A DNA stretch of 64,000 nt from positions 1,364,001 to 1,428,000 of the forward strand of contig NZ_LT670819.1 in NCBI RefSeq assembly GCF_900129855.1, written 5' to 3'. This DNA comes from Streptomyces sp. 3214.6. GTDB lineage: Bacteria; Actinomycetota; Actinomycetes; Streptomycetales; Streptomycetaceae. The position numbers and the translations under genes are program-made. Each line of letters starts with the position of its first letter. Within the stretch, counting starts at the first letter, position 1. Below the pieces are notes generated by a model. The model was given only the letters and a program-made list of their open reading frames with translations, was not told where the DNA came from and did not search any database. Below are positions 28,137-36,880 of this stretch, one piece after another.

Positions 28137-29387
28137 TCAGTGCGCCGCCGGTTCCGCCGGCAGGTTGAAGACGTGGTTCGGGGAGACGATCGTCGTGATC
28201 GCGTCGCCGAACACGGTGCTCGGCTCCTGGTTCTTGTAGTTGATGTCGGTATTCAGCACGACGACGATGGTCGCTCGCGCCGACGGCAGATAGACGGTCA
28301 GGGTCTCGTAGCCGGGCAGCGAGCCGTTGTGGCCGATCCAGCCCTGCACGTTGAAGATGCCGAGACCGTATCCGGCGCCCGGGATGGGCGTGGCCGGTGT
28401 GATCAGGCGCTGCTTCTGGGTGGCGGCGCTGACCATCCGGTGGCCGTCGGGCAGCACGCCGGTGGCCACGGTGCGCGCCCAGATCCGCAGGTCGTCCAGT
28501 GTGGAGATCATCGCGCCGGCCGCCCAGCCCCAGGAGGGGTTCCAGTCGGCCGAGTCCTCGACCTTCCCGGTCGCGGTCTGGTTCGTGTAGCCCTGGGAGT
28601 GCGGGGTGGGGAACTCGTTGCCGGTCGGGAACAGGGTGTCGTGCATACCGGCGGGATCCAGGATGTGGTCGTGGATGTAGTCGTTGAGGTGCGCGCCGCT
28701 CATCTTCTCGACGACCAGGCCGAGCAGGATCAGGTTGGTGTTGCAGTAGTAGAACTTCTCGCCCGGCTGGAACAGCACGGGGTGTTTGAAGGAGTAGTCG
28801 AGCAACTGCTGCGGGGTGAACGGCCGCTGGGGATCGGTTGTCAGGGCCTTGTAGAAGCCCGGGTCGGCGGAGTAGTTGAACAGTCCGCTGCGCATGCCGG
28901 CCAGCTGCCGCAGGGTGATCCTGTCACCGTTCGGCACGCCGTCGATGTACTTGCCGATGGGGTCGTCGAGGCCGATCTTCCCCTCGTCGACCAGTTGCAG
29001 GACCGCCGTGACGGTGAACGTCTTGGTCTCGCTGCCGATCCGTACGAAGAGGTCCGGGGTCATCTTCTGGCCGGTGCTCTTGTCGCGGACGCCGAAGGAC
29101 TTCACGTAATGGCCCTTGTCGGGCGTCCAGATGCCGACGCTCACCCCGGGCACGTTCGCCTGCTTCATGACCCGCTGGACGGCCGCGTCGACCTGCTGCC
29201 GCACGGCGGGGGTGAGTTCGACGACGCCGTCCCCGGAAGAGGACGGCGAGGGTGGTTCGGCGGCGGTGGCGGTCTCGGCGGCCGAGGACGGCAGTGCCGT
29301 CGCCCCGCCCGCGGTCGGCACCACCAACGCCCCCACCGTGGCGGCGACGACGATCCCCCGGCGCAGTCGCATGTACGGGTGTGTCAT
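28137..29387 (-). CDS. Secreted serine hydrolase, class C beta-lactamase/D-Ala-D-Ala carboxypeptidase family (S12)
   Basis: The protein is 416 aa; ATG 29387 has GGGAGAAGG upstream. A signal peptide (basic MRLRR, then a hydrophobic run to about residue 35) is followed by a Ser/Pro-rich linker. Catalytic motifs: SxxK as GSETKTFT near 115, YxN as YYCNTN near 200, and an HNG segment in GHNGSLPGY near 355. The family trims peptidoglycan peptides or hydrolyses amides and esters. It stands alone between two sugar operons. Confidence 0.88.
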   Translation of the reverse strand: MTHPYMRLRRGIVVAATVGALVVPTAGGATALPSSAAETATAAEPPSPSSSGDGVVELTPAVRQQVDAAVQRVMKQANVPGVSVGIWTPDKGHYVKSFGVRDKSTGQKMTPDLFVRIGSETKTFTVTAVLQLVDEGKIGLDDPIGKYIDGVPNGDRITLRQLAGMRSGLFNYSADPGFYKALTTDPQRPFTPQQLLDYSFKHPVLFQPGEKFYYCNTNLILLGLVVEKMSGAHLNDYIHDHILDPAGMHDTLFPTGNEFPTPHSQGYTNQTATGKVEDSADWNPSWGWAAGAMISTLDDLRIWARTVATGVLPDGHRMVSAATQKQRLITPATPIPGAGYGLGIFNVQGWIGHNGSLPGYETLTVYLPSARATIVVVLNTDINYKNQEPSTVFGDAITTIVSPNHVFNLPAEPAAH

Positions 29388-29529
29388 CGGCCTTCTCCCG
29401 CATGAGGAGGTTGCGCCGCACAGCCGCACCAGGGGGCACGGGCCGCATGCGGCCCATCACCCCCACCATACGAGCGCGGGCGCGCCGCCGCCTGTCGGCG
29501 ACGGCGCGACGCGCCTGGTCAGCGACCGC

Positions 29530-30432
29530 TCACGCCCCGCAGGACCGTAGGAACTTCCGGGTGCGCACCGCGATGGGCAGCGGGGCGTCCGGCTCGCACG
29601 GGTACATGTCCTGCTCGACGATCGCGAACAGCTCCACGCCCAGCCGCTGCGCCGCAACCAGGACCGGCTCCAACTCAGGTACGCCGGACGGCGGTTCGCA
29701 CATCACCCCGCGCTGGACGGCGGGCCCGAACGGCACCTCGTCGCGGACGACGTCGGCGAGGATCTGCGGGTCGACCTGCTTGAGGTGGAGGTAGCCGATG
29801 CGTTCGCCGTAGGTCTCGATCAACTGGACGCTGTCGCCGCCGCAGTAGGCGTAGTGACCGGTGTCCAGGCAGAGGTTGACCAGTTCGCTGTCGGTGGAGT
29901 CGAGGAAGCGTTCCACGTGGGGCTCGGTGTCGAGGTGCGTGTCGGCGTGCGGATGGACGACGAGGTCCAGGCCGTACGTCTCCTTCACCTCGTGGCCGAG
30001 CCGCTCCATGCCCTTGGTGAGATGGGCCCACTGTTCGCCCGTCAGCTCCGGCGGCTCCAGGATCTCGGCCGTCTTGTCGTCCCGCCAGAAGGACGGGATG
30101 ACGACGAGATGCCGGGCGCCCATCGCCTGGGTGAGCGCGGCCACTTCGCTGACGTGCGCCCAGGTGGACTCCCACACGGACGGGCCGCGGTGCAGGCCGG
30201 TGAAGACCGTGCCCGCCGAGACGCTCAGCCTCCGCCTGGCCACCTCGTCGGTGAGACGGACCGGGTCGGTCGGCAGATAGCCGTAGGGGCCCAGTTCGAT
30301 CCAGGAGTAGCCGGCCTCGGCGACCTCGTCCAGGAAGCGTTCCCAGGGCACCTGTCGGGGGTCGTCGGGGAACCACACGCCCCAGGAGTCGGGTGCCGAG
30401 CCGATGCGGATACGGTCGAGAGCGTGTCCCAT
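29530..30432 (-). CDS. Sugar-phosphate isomerase/epimerase-like TIM barrel (IolE/xylose-isomerase-like)
   Basis: The protein is 300 aa. It begins with GSAPDSWGVWF, the strand-1 motif shared with inosose dehydratase (IolE) and related AP-endonuclease-2-like barrels. Metal ligands are suggested by VVHPHADTH, CLDTGHYAY and a late Glu in IVEQDMY. The ABC importer gene ends one base upstream on the same strand, so it is the last gene of the transporter operon. It probably isomerises or dehydrates the imported cyclitol or sugar. Confidence 0.85.
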   Translation of the reverse strand: MGHALDRIRIGSAPDSWGVWFPDDPRQVPWERFLDEVAEAGYSWIELGPYGYLPTDPVRLTDEVARRRLSVSAGTVFTGLHRGPSVWESTWAHVSEVAALTQAMGARHLVVIPSFWRDDKTAEILEPPELTGEQWAHLTKGMERLGHEVKETYGLDLVVHPHADTHLDTEPHVERFLDSTDSELVNLCLDTGHYAYCGGDSVQLIETYGERIGYLHLKQVDPQILADVVRDEVPFGPAVQRGVMCEPPSGVPELEPVLVAAQRLGVELFAIVEQDMYPCEPDAPLPIAVRTRKFLRSCGA

Positions 30433-30433
30433 G

Positions 30434-31351
30434 TCAGGACGTCCCCTCCGCCGGGCCCGCCACGGGAGCGGTGAGGTCCTTGGCCTCCGGGAGCTCTTCC
30501 ACGTCGACGCCGCGGACTTGGGACAACTCGTGTTTGAGGGCTGCGAGTTCGGCGCCGCCGGCCATGTGGTTGGTGAGTTCTTCGAGGCTGACCTGGGCGC
30601 GGGAGGCGGTGAGTTCCATGGTGCCCAGGCGCAGGACGCTGAAGTGGTCGCCGACCATGTAGGCGTGGTGGGGGTTGTGGGTGATGAAGATGACGCCGAG
30701 GCCGCGGTCGCGGGCGGCGGCGATGTACTTCAGGACCACGCCGGACTGTTTGACGCCGAGGGCGGCGGTGGGCTCGTCCAGGATGAGCACGCGGGCGCCG
30801 AAGTAGACGGCGCGGGCGATGGCCACGCACTGGCGCTGGCCGCCCGAGAGGGTGCCGATGGGCTGTTCGAGGTCGTCCAGGACGATGCCCATGTTGCGCA
30901 GTTCTTCGTCGGCGGTCTTTTTCATCTTGTCGATGTCGAGTCGGCGCACGGGCCAGGGGCCCTTGGTCATCTCGGAGCCGAGGAAGAAGTTGCGCCACAC
31001 GGGCATCAGGGGGACGGTCGCGAGGTCCTGGTAGACGGTGGCGATACCGCGGTCGAGGGCCTCGCGCGGGGTGGAGAACCGCACGGGTGTGCCGTCGACG
31101 AGGAACTCGCCCTCGGTGTGCTGGTGCAGCCCCGAGACGATCTTGATCAGGGTGGACTTGCCGGCGCCGTTGTCGCCCAGGACACAGGTCACCTTGCCGG
31201 CGTGCACCCTCAGGTCGACGCCGTGCAGGGCACGGATGTTGCCGTAGGACTTGCCGGCGCCCCGCAGCTCGACGAGCGCGCGGTCGCCGTCCTCGGGGAC
31301 GGTGTCCGCGATGATCGCGCCGTGTGTGCCGGTTCCGTTGCTGGTGGTCAT
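30434..31351 (-). CDS. ABC importer ATP-binding subunit (ribose/inositol type, single domain)
   Basis: The protein is 305 aa; ATG 31351 lies behind GGAGGTGACC. Walker A is GDNGAGKST, the signature LSGGQRQC and Walker B VLILDEP, then a switch His in [10 protein letters not shown]. Unlike RbsA (two fused ATPase halves) it has one nucleotide-binding domain, so two copies are probably used. It works with the permease and lipoprotein encoded just upstream. Confidence 0.9.
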   Translation of the reverse strand: MTTSNGTGTHGAIIADTVPEDGDRALVELRGAGKSYGNIRALHGVDLRVHAGKVTCVLGDNGAGKSTLIKIVSGLHQHTEGEFLVDGTPVRFSTPREALDRGIATVYQDLATVPLMPVWRNFFLGSEMTKGPWPVRRLDIDKMKKTADEELRNMGIVLDDLEQPIGTLSGGQRQCVAIARAVYFGARVLILDEPTAALGVKQSGVVLKYIAAARDRGLGVIFITHNPHHAYMVGDHFSVLRLGTMELTASRAQVSLEELTNHMAGGAELAALKHELSQVRGVDVEELPEAKDLTAPVAGPAEGTS

Positions 31352-31356
31352 TGCGG

Positions 31357-32436
31357 TCACCTCCGGGTCGCCGTGCGGCTGACCCACAGATTGATCAGGA
31401 CGGCGCCGAGGAGCATCACGCCGAGGAAGGCCTTGAACCAGTCGGGGTTCCAGCCGGCGTAGACGATGCCCTGCTGCACCATGCCGAACATGAACGCGCC
31501 GAAGACCGGGCCGATCGCCGAGCCGGCGCCACCGGTCAGCAGGCAGCCGCCGATGACGGCCGCGGAGATGTAGATCAGCTCCTGGCCGACGCCCTCACCG
31601 GACTGCACGGTGTTGAACGTGAACAGCTGGTGCATGCCGACGAACCAGGCCCCGAAACCGACCAGCATGAACAGCGAGATCTTCGTGAACGTCACCGGCA
31701 CACCGACCGCCCGCGCCGACTCCTTGTTGCCGCCGACCGCGAAGATCCAGTTGCCGTACCTGGTGCGCAGCAGCACCCACGTGGCGAGCGCCGCGAAGAC
31801 CAGCCAGTAGAAGATGGTGATCTTCACCTGGACGCCGCCGATGTCGAACGACGAGGCGAAGATCTTCTTCGCCTGCCCGAAGCCGTCCATGTCGCTGATG
31901 TCGTCCGTGGCCACGTTGGTGGTGACCAGCTTGGTCACGGCGAGGTTGACGCCCTGGAGGATCAGGAAGGTGCCCAGGGTGATCAGGAAGCTGGGCAGTC
32001 CGGTCCTCACCACCATCCAGCCGTTGAAGAAGCCGATGGCGAGGGAGACCAGGAGCGCGACGACGACACCGACCCACACGTTCATGGTGAGCTGGTAGCT
32101 GAGCATGCTCGCGGTGAGCGCCGAGGAGATCACCGCGACACCCGACGACAGGTCGAACTCGCCGCCGATCATCAGCAGCGCCACCGGCAGGGCCATGATC
32201 CCGATCGTCGACGACTGGTACAGGATGTTGGCCATCGCGCTGGCCTCGCGCACCGGCGGCGCCGAAGCCAGGAAGAACACGTACACCGCGACCGCGCCGA
32301 GGAAGACACCCACCTCGGGGCGCGCCAACAGGCGCAGAGCCAGCGGGCGTTGAGAGGTCCGGCCGTCGCTCTCCTTGCGGCCGGGGGCCGGCGGTGTCTT
32401 GCTCACCGCCGGCTCGGCATGCTGGGCCATGCTCAT
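31357..32436 (-). CDS. ABC importer permease (RbsC/AraH type)
   Basis: The protein is 359 aa; ATG 32436 overlaps the lipoprotein stop (TGATG). It has eight to ten hydrophobic helices and the RbsC-like segments [17 protein letters not shown] and [18 protein letters not shown]. It sits second in the importer operon, five bases before the ATPase gene. Confidence 0.9.
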   Translation of the reverse strand: MSMAQHAEPAVSKTPPAPGRKESDGRTSQRPLALRLLARPEVGVFLGAVAVYVFFLASAPPVREASAMANILYQSSTIGIMALPVALLMIGGEFDLSSGVAVISSALTASMLSYQLTMNVWVGVVVALLVSLAIGFFNGWMVVRTGLPSFLITLGTFLILQGVNLAVTKLVTTNVATDDISDMDGFGQAKKIFASSFDIGGVQVKITIFYWLVFAALATWVLLRTRYGNWIFAVGGNKESARAVGVPVTFTKISLFMLVGFGAWFVGMHQLFTFNTVQSGEGVGQELIYISAAVIGGCLLTGGAGSAIGPVFGAFMFGMVQQGIVYAGWNPDWFKAFLGVMLLGAVLINLWVSRTATRR

Positions 32437-33455
32437 CACCGGGTGCCCTTCGCGGCGTACGCGGCCACCGCGTCGACGTTGGACTTGTCCACGAAGGCCG
32501 GGCCGGTCAGCACCGGCTGCTCGCCGCCGCCCATGTAGTTGCCGTTGTTCTTGTAGAGCCACAGCGAGTCGATCGCCAGGTAGCCCTGCAGATACGGCTG
32601 CTGATCCACCGCCAGCTCGACGGTGCCCTTGCTGATGGCTCCGGTCAGGTCCTTGTTGAGGTCGAAGGTGGCGATCTTCGCCTTGCTGCCGGCGTCGGAC
32701 ACCGACTGCGCGGCGGTCAGCGCGATGGGGGCGCCGAGCGTGATGACGTGGTCGACGGCCTTGTCCTGGCTGAGCTTGGCGGTGATCGTCGACTTCACGG
32801 ACGGCATGTCGGTGCCGTTGACGTAGAGGTTCTCGATGGAACCGGAGAACGTCTTCTTCACACCGTCACAGCGCTGGGTGAGGCCTATGTTGCCCTGCTC
32901 CTGGATGACACAGACGGCCTTCTTGGAACCGAGCGAGTTCAGCTTGTTGCCGAGGGCCTCGCCGGCGACCGTCTCGTCCTGCCCGAAGAACTCGAGCAGG
33001 CCGAGCTTCTTCCACTCGCTCACACCGGAGTTGAGACCGACCACGGGTATCTTCGCGGCCGTCGCCTTGGCTATGACGTCCTTGAGGGCGTCGGGCTTGG
33101 CGAGGGTGACGGCGATGCCGTCGACCTTCTGGTCGATGCCGTTCTGCACCAGGTTGGCCTGGCCGCCCGCGCTCGGGTCGGCGGAGTAGACCAGCTTGAC
33201 GTTGTCCTTGGCCGCGGCGGCCTCGGCGCCCTTGCGGACGATGTCCCAGAAGGTGTCGCCGGGCGACTGGTGGGTCACCAGGGCGACGGTCATCTGCGGT
33301 GTGCTCGCCTTGCCCGCGGAGGCGCCGTCCGCGCTCTCCTCGGACTTCTTTCCGCCGGAGCTGCTGGAGCAGCCTGCGAGGGTCAGGGCCACCGCCGCGG
33401 CCATGGCCACGACCGGGGCGATTCTGCGCGAGCGGGAGGGAGAAGAGCTGTCCAT
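32436..33455 (-). CDS. ABC importer substrate-binding lipoprotein (RbsB type)
   Basis: The protein is 339 aa with AGGAAAG before ATG 33455. A signal peptide ends in the lipobox LAGC near residue 29, then a Ser/Gly/Lys linker and a type-I periplasmic binding fold beginning VALVTHQSPGDTFWD. It should capture a pentose, hexose or cyclitol at the cell surface. It is the first gene of the operon with permease, ATPase and isomerase; control is probably exercised from the palindromic region upstream. Confidence 0.92.
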   Translation of the reverse strand: MDSSSPSRSRRIAPVVAMAAAVALTLAGCSSSSGGKKSEESADGASAGKASTPQMTVALVTHQSPGDTFWDIVRKGAEAAAAKDNVKLVYSADPSAGGQANLVQNGIDQKVDGIAVTLAKPDALKDVIAKATAAKIPVVGLNSGVSEWKKLGLLEFFGQDETVAGEALGNKLNSLGSKKAVCVIQEQGNIGLTQRCDGVKKTFSGSIENLYVNGTDMPSVKSTITAKLSQDKAVDHVITLGAPIALTAAQSVSDAGSKAKIATFDLNKDLTGAISKGTVELAVDQQPYLQGYLAIDSLWLYKNNGNYMGGGEQPVLTGPAFVDKSNVDAVAAYAAKGTR

Positions 33456-33553
33456 CTTTCCTGCACCTCACTGTGCTACGGGGAAAACGACGGGGGAAAA
33501 GGAGGACGATCGCGAGGATCCGGGGCCCGTTTCTACTCAGATTGGGGCCAGGT

Positions 33554-33592
33554 AGCCGGGTCCGCGACTGTTCAGGAATCGCGGACCCGGCT
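33554..33592. terminator. Perfect 14-bp hairpin in the leader of the importer operon
   Basis: AGCCGGGTCCGCGA (33554-33567) pairs exactly with 33579-33592 across an 11-base loop. It lies about 100 bases upstream of the lipoprotein start, with no finished gene on either side. It may be an isolated terminator left from a lost gene, or an attenuator or mRNA-stability hairpin in the importer leader. Confidence 0.6.
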
Positions 33593-33643
33593 CGTGCGCT
33601 GCTGGGACCGGATCCAATCCCCTGACGAGCCCACTGTCAATAC

Positions 33644-33721
33644 TTTGTTAAGACATCATTTCACGAGCAGGTCCGAATGTAAGAACAAACTCTTGACATC
33701 GCGGGCCCCTGGGACCTACAC
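33644..33721 (+). promoter_or_regulatory. Inverted-repeat operator and promoter upstream of the iolC stub and GntR gene
   Basis: The arms TTTGTTAAGACAT (33644-33656) and ATGTAAGAACAAA (33677-33689) match as an inverted repeat (TTTGTT-N3-ACAT), centred 33 bases apart or about three helical turns. TTGACA (33693-33698) with a 17-base spacer to CTACAC (33716-33721) looks like a promoter toward the iolC stub and GntR gene. The adjacent GntR protein is the likely binder. Confidence 0.55.
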
Positions 33722-33765
33722 CTGGGGGACGCCAGACCCCCCGATCACCGTGAGGAGCGTCGCGT

Positions 33766-33894
33766 ATGGCCGAGCCGGTCGAGCCCCTGGATCTGATCAT
33801 GATGGGTCGCATCGGGGTCGATCTCTACCCCCTGCGAACGGGTGTACCCCTCGCGCGAGTCGAGATGTTCGAAAAGTTCCTCGCGCACCGCTGA
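33766..33894 (+). pseudogene. iolC: Truncated iolC (5-dehydro-2-deoxygluconokinase), N-terminal 42 codons only
   Basis: The predicted peptide starts MAEPVEPLDLIMMGRIGVDL, continues with YPLRTGVPLARVEMFEKFL and stops after AHR. This matches the N-terminus of IolC-type PfkB kinases, whose first strand is (L/I)xMGRIGVDLYP and continues into a GGSPTN motif; here the sequence leaves the family just before that motif and meets a stop. A good ribosome site (GAGGAG) and promoter remain. The remaining kinase (about 280 residues) is gone, so the product cannot be active. The GntR gene begins 48 bases later. It marks a deletion of the inositol-catabolic operon. Confidence 0.75.
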
Positions 33895-33942
33895 TCCGGC
33901 TTCCGCCCGCTCCCCCACCCCACCGACCCGAGGAGGCGCCCG

Positions 33943-34728
33943 ATGGCGAAGACCGGCGACCGCTCCCATGCCGTGCCCGGCTCCGCGCTCGACGCGCTGC
34001 ACTTCGCGCTGGACCGCGCCAGCCCGGTGCCGCTCTACTACCAGCTCGCCCAGCAGCTGGAGGCGGCCATCGAGCACGGCGCGCTCGCCCCCGGCAACCT
34101 CCTGGGCAACGAGATCGACCTGTCGACCCGCCTCGGCCTGTCCCGCCCGACCGTCCGCCAGGCCATCCAGTCACTCGTCGACAAGGGCCTGCTGGTGCGG
34201 CGACGGGGAGTCGGCACGCAGGTCGTGCACAGCCAGGTGAAACGGCCGCTTGAACTGTCCAGCCTCTACGACGACCTGCAGGCGGCCGGACAGGGGCCCA
34301 CCACGCACGTCGTCCGCAACGAACGCGTGCCGGCGACCGCCGACGTGGCCGCCGCGCTCGGCATCGCGGAGGGCAGCGAGGTCACGCTCCTGGAGCGGCT
34401 GCGCGCCACCCACGGCGAGCCAGTGGCGTTCCTGTGCAACTACCTGCCCCCGGCCCTCCTGGACCTCGACACCGAACGCCTGGAGGCCACCGGCCTGTAC
34501 CGGCTGCTGCGCTCCGCGGGCATCACCCTGCACAGCGCCCGCCAGACCATCGGCGCCCGCTCCGCCACCGCCGAGGAGGCCGCCCTCCTCACGGAGAAGG
34601 AAGGGGCGGCCCTGCTCACCATGCAGCGCACGGCCTACGACGACACCGGCCGACCGGTCGAGTACGGCACCCACATCTACCGCGCGTCCCGCTACGCCTT
34701 CGACTTCCAACTGCTGGTCAGACCCTAG
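33943..34728 (+). CDS. GntR-family regulator, HutC/UTRA subfamily
   Basis: The protein is 261 aa; ATG follows GAGGAGGCGCC. The winged helix (about 27-95) contains PLYYQLAQQLEAAIEHG and LSRPTVRQAIQSLVDKGLL; the UTRA ligand domain spans about 110-260, ending TAYDDTGRPVEYGTHIYR. It lies between the inositol-type importer (divergent) and the iolC stub's promoter, so it probably controls both. Its ligand is probably a cyclitol or phosphorylated sugar. Confidence 0.92.
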   Translation: MAKTGDRSHAVPGSALDALHFALDRASPVPLYYQLAQQLEAAIEHGALAPGNLLGNEIDLSTRLGLSRPTVRQAIQSLVDKGLLVRRRGVGTQVVHSQVKRPLELSSLYDDLQAAGQGPTTHVVRNERVPATADVAAALGIAEGSEVTLLERLRATHGEPVAFLCNYLPPALLDLDTERLEATGLYRLLRSAGITLHSARQTIGARSATAEEAALLTEKEGAALLTMQRTAYDDTGRPVEYGTHIYRASRYAFDFQLLVRP

Positions 34729-34738
34729 ACACCCAGTG

Positions 34739-35497
34739 CTAGCGGGGCGCCATGCGCAGGGCGCCGTCCATGCGGATGGTCTCGCCGTTGAGGTAGTCGT
34801 GGTCGACGATCGTCAGGGCGAGCCGCGCGTACTCCTCGGGCCGGGCCAGGCGCCGCGGGAAGGGCACGCCCGCCGCGAGGCCGGCCCGGAACTCCTCCGA
34901 CACCGTGGCCAGCATCGGCGTCTCCACGATGCCCGGGGCGATGGTGCACACCCGGATGCCGTACTGCGCGAGGTCGCGGGCGGCGGGCAGGGTGAGGCCG
35001 ACGACGCCGCCCTTGGAGGACGAGTAGGCGGCCTGGCCGATCTGTCCGTCGTACGCGGCGATCGAGGCGGTGTTGACGATGACGCCCCGCTGGCCGTCCT
35101 CGTCGGCCTCCGTCGCGGCGATGGCCTCGGAGGCCAGCGCGAGCACGTTGAACGTGCCGATCAGGTTGATCTGGATCACCTTGGCGTACAGGGCGAGGTC
35201 GTGTACGCCCTTCTTGCCGAGGATCCGCGCGGAGGGGCCGATGCCGGCGCAGTTGACGACGGTGCGCAGCGGGACACCGGCCCCCGCCGCCGTGGCGACG
35301 GCCGCGCCCACCTGTTCGGGGTCGGTGACGTCGGCGGGCACATAGGTCACGCCCGGCACCTCGGGCGCCTTGTCGATGCCGTCCTTGAGGTCGAGGGCGA
35401 AGACCCGGGCGCCGCGCTCCGCGAGAGCCTTCGCGGTGGCCGCGCCGAGGCCGGACGCACCGCCGGTGACGAGGGCGGCGGTGTTCTCGAGCTGCAT
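34739..35497 (-). CDS. Short-chain dehydrogenase, 3-hydroxyacyl-CoA dehydrogenase type II-like
   Basis: The protein is about 252 aa. The Rossmann motif TGGASGLGAA is near 13, NCAGIG near 85, the catalytic Ser in NTASIAAYDGQ near 146 and YSSSKGG near 158-162. The LGKKGVHDL insertion and the C-terminal FPRRLARPEEYA segment resemble HSD17B10-like 3-hydroxyacyl-CoA dehydrogenases. ATG 35497 has AAGGAG five bases upstream; ATG 35500 would overlap the dehydrogenase stop as TGATG. It is coupled to the acyl-CoA dehydrogenase, suggesting a beta-oxidation step. Confidence 0.85.
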   Translation of the reverse strand: MQLENTAALVTGGASGLGAATAKALAERGARVFALDLKDGIDKAPEVPGVTYVPADVTDPEQVGAAVATAAGAGVPLRTVVNCAGIGPSARILGKKGVHDLALYAKVIQINLIGTFNVLALASEAIAATEADEDGQRGVIVNTASIAAYDGQIGQAAYSSSKGGVVGLTLPAARDLAQYGIRVCTIAPGIVETPMLATVSEEFRAGLAAGVPFPRRLARPEEYARLALTIVDHDYLNGETIRMDGALRMAPR

Positions 35498-35499
35498 CA

Positions 35500-36678
35500 T
35501 CACTCCTTGCCGAGGACGGTGAGCACACCGCCCTCGTCACGGTCCAGCGCACGGGAGATGATCATGCGCTGGATCTGGTTGGTTCCTTCGAAGATCTGCA
35601 TGACCTTGGCCTCGCGCATATAGCGCTCCACGGGGAAGTCACGGGTGTACCCGTACCCCCCGAGGACCTGCACGGCGTCCGTGGTCACCTTCATCGCATT
35701 GTCCGTGGCCACGAGTTTGGCGATCGACGCCTCCCGTGTGAAGGGCAGGCCGAGGTCCTTCAACCGGGCGGCGGACAGCGCGGTGGCCCGCGCCGACTCG
35801 ATCGCGGCGCCCATGTCGGCGAGCACGAACGCCAGACCCTGGTGCTCGATGATCGGCTTGCCGAACGTCTCCCGCTCGCGGGCGTAGCGCACCGCGTGGT
35901 CGAGGGCGCCCTGGGCGAGACCGGTGGCGACGGCGGAGATGCCCAGCCGACCGCAGTCGAGGGAGGCGAGCGCGATCTTCAAGCCCTGCCCCTCCTCCCC
36001 TATCCGCCGCTCCACGGGCACCCGCACGTCCTCCAGGCGCATGGTGGCGGTCGCCGAGCCCGTCAGCCCCATCTTCCGCTCCGGCGGGTCGGCGCTGAGT
36101 CCCGGAGTGTCGGCCGGGACCAGGAAGCAGGAGATGCCGTGGGCGCGGTCGTCCGAGGTGCGGGCCATGACGGTGTAGAAGTCGGCGTAACCGCCGTGCG
36201 TGGTCCAGGCCTTGGTGCCGTTCAGGACGTAGCCGTCGCCGTCGCGGACTGCGCGGGTGAGCATGGCCGCCGGGTCGGAGCCGGCGTGCGGCTCGGACAG
36301 GCAGTACGCGCCGAGCAGCTCACCCGCGAGCATGTCGGGCAGCCACCTGCGCCGCTGCTCCTCGGTGCCGAAGCGGGCCAGCGGGAAGCAGGACAGGGCG
36401 TGCACGGAGATGCCCACGGCGACGCTGGACCACACCGCGGCGACCTCCTCCAGCACCTGGAGGTAGACCTCGTAGGGCTGGTCCGCCCCGCCGTCCTCCT
36501 CGGCGAAGGGCAGACCGAGCAGGCCGCTGCGCCCGAGGGTGCGGAAGACGTCCCTGGGGAACGCTCCGTCCGCCTCCGCGTCGGCGACCCGGGGGGCGAG
36601 TTCCTTGGCGGCGAGGGTGCGGGTGAGCTGGATGAGCTCTACGGCTTCCTCGGTCGGCAGGGCGCGAGTGGCAGGCAT
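35500..36678 (-). CDS. Acyl-CoA dehydrogenase (short/branched-chain type)
   Basis: The protein is 392 aa; GGAGGTCACC precedes ATG 36678. FAD and substrate motifs: AYCLSEPHAGSDPAAM near 132, a K-W segment GTKAWTTHGG, RETFGKPIIEHQG, and the catalytic-base motif QIFEGTNQIQR near 370 (Glu). It should introduce the alpha-beta double bond in an acyl-CoA with electron transfer to ETF. It is followed by the SDR, and the TetR gene upstream on the same strand likely represses the pair. Confidence 0.92.
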   Translation of the reverse strand: MPATRALPTEEAVELIQLTRTLAAKELAPRVADAEADGAFPRDVFRTLGRSGLLGLPFAEEDGGADQPYEVYLQVLEEVAAVWSSVAVGISVHALSCFPLARFGTEEQRRRWLPDMLAGELLGAYCLSEPHAGSDPAAMLTRAVRDGDGYVLNGTKAWTTHGGYADFYTVMARTSDDRAHGISCFLVPADTPGLSADPPERKMGLTGSATATMRLEDVRVPVERRIGEEGQGLKIALASLDCGRLGISAVATGLAQGALDHAVRYARERETFGKPIIEHQGLAFVLADMGAAIESARATALSAARLKDLGLPFTREASIAKLVATDNAMKVTTDAVQVLGGYGYTRDFPVERYMREAKVMQIFEGTNQIQRMIISRALDRDEGGVLTVLGKE

Positions 36679-36725
36679 GGTGACCTCCACGTAGGAGTAC
36701 GGGTGTGTACGGGTACGACACCGGA

Positions 36726-36769
36726 AATGATACGGGAAACGATACTGCAGTGCGTACGAACGTATCATT
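36726..36769. promoter_or_regulatory. Candidate TetR operator upstream of the acyl-CoA dehydrogenase
   Basis: AATGATAC (36726-36733) and GTATCATT (36762-36769) form an inverted repeat around internal GATAC and GTACG half-sites in an unusually A+T-rich promoter region, about 50 bases before the dehydrogenase start. The TetR gene just upstream is the natural candidate to bind it. Confidence 0.45.
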
Positions 36770-36829
36770 CACAGTACGCGAGAACCCCAGAACACTGCGG
36801 GCCGACACCTCCACGACCGCCCGGGTCCA

Positions 36830-36880
36830 GGTGCCGGGTGCCGGGTGTCAGGTGCCGGGTGTCAGGTGTCAGGTGTCAGG
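36830..36880. repeat. Seven 7-bp tandem repeats (GGTGCCG/GGTGTCA)
   Basis: Seven contiguous 7-base units of two variants (CCG, CCG, TCA, CCG, TCA, TCA, TCA) end inside the TetR gene, the last unit supplying its stop codon. This looks like slippage expansion at the gene's 3' end. Confidence 0.9.

Noticed and set aside
27954..29405. Plus-strand 483-codon frame opposite the serine hydrolase and the small protein gene
   Set aside because: It spans two minus-strand genes with ribosome sites and a signal peptide; its own product has no motif.
33766..33894. Reading the 42-codon frame as a regulatory leader peptide for the GntR gene
   Set aside because: Its sequence matches the IolC N-terminus too well (MGRIGVDLYP, TGVPLA), and no attenuator stem follows within the 48 bases before the GntR gene.
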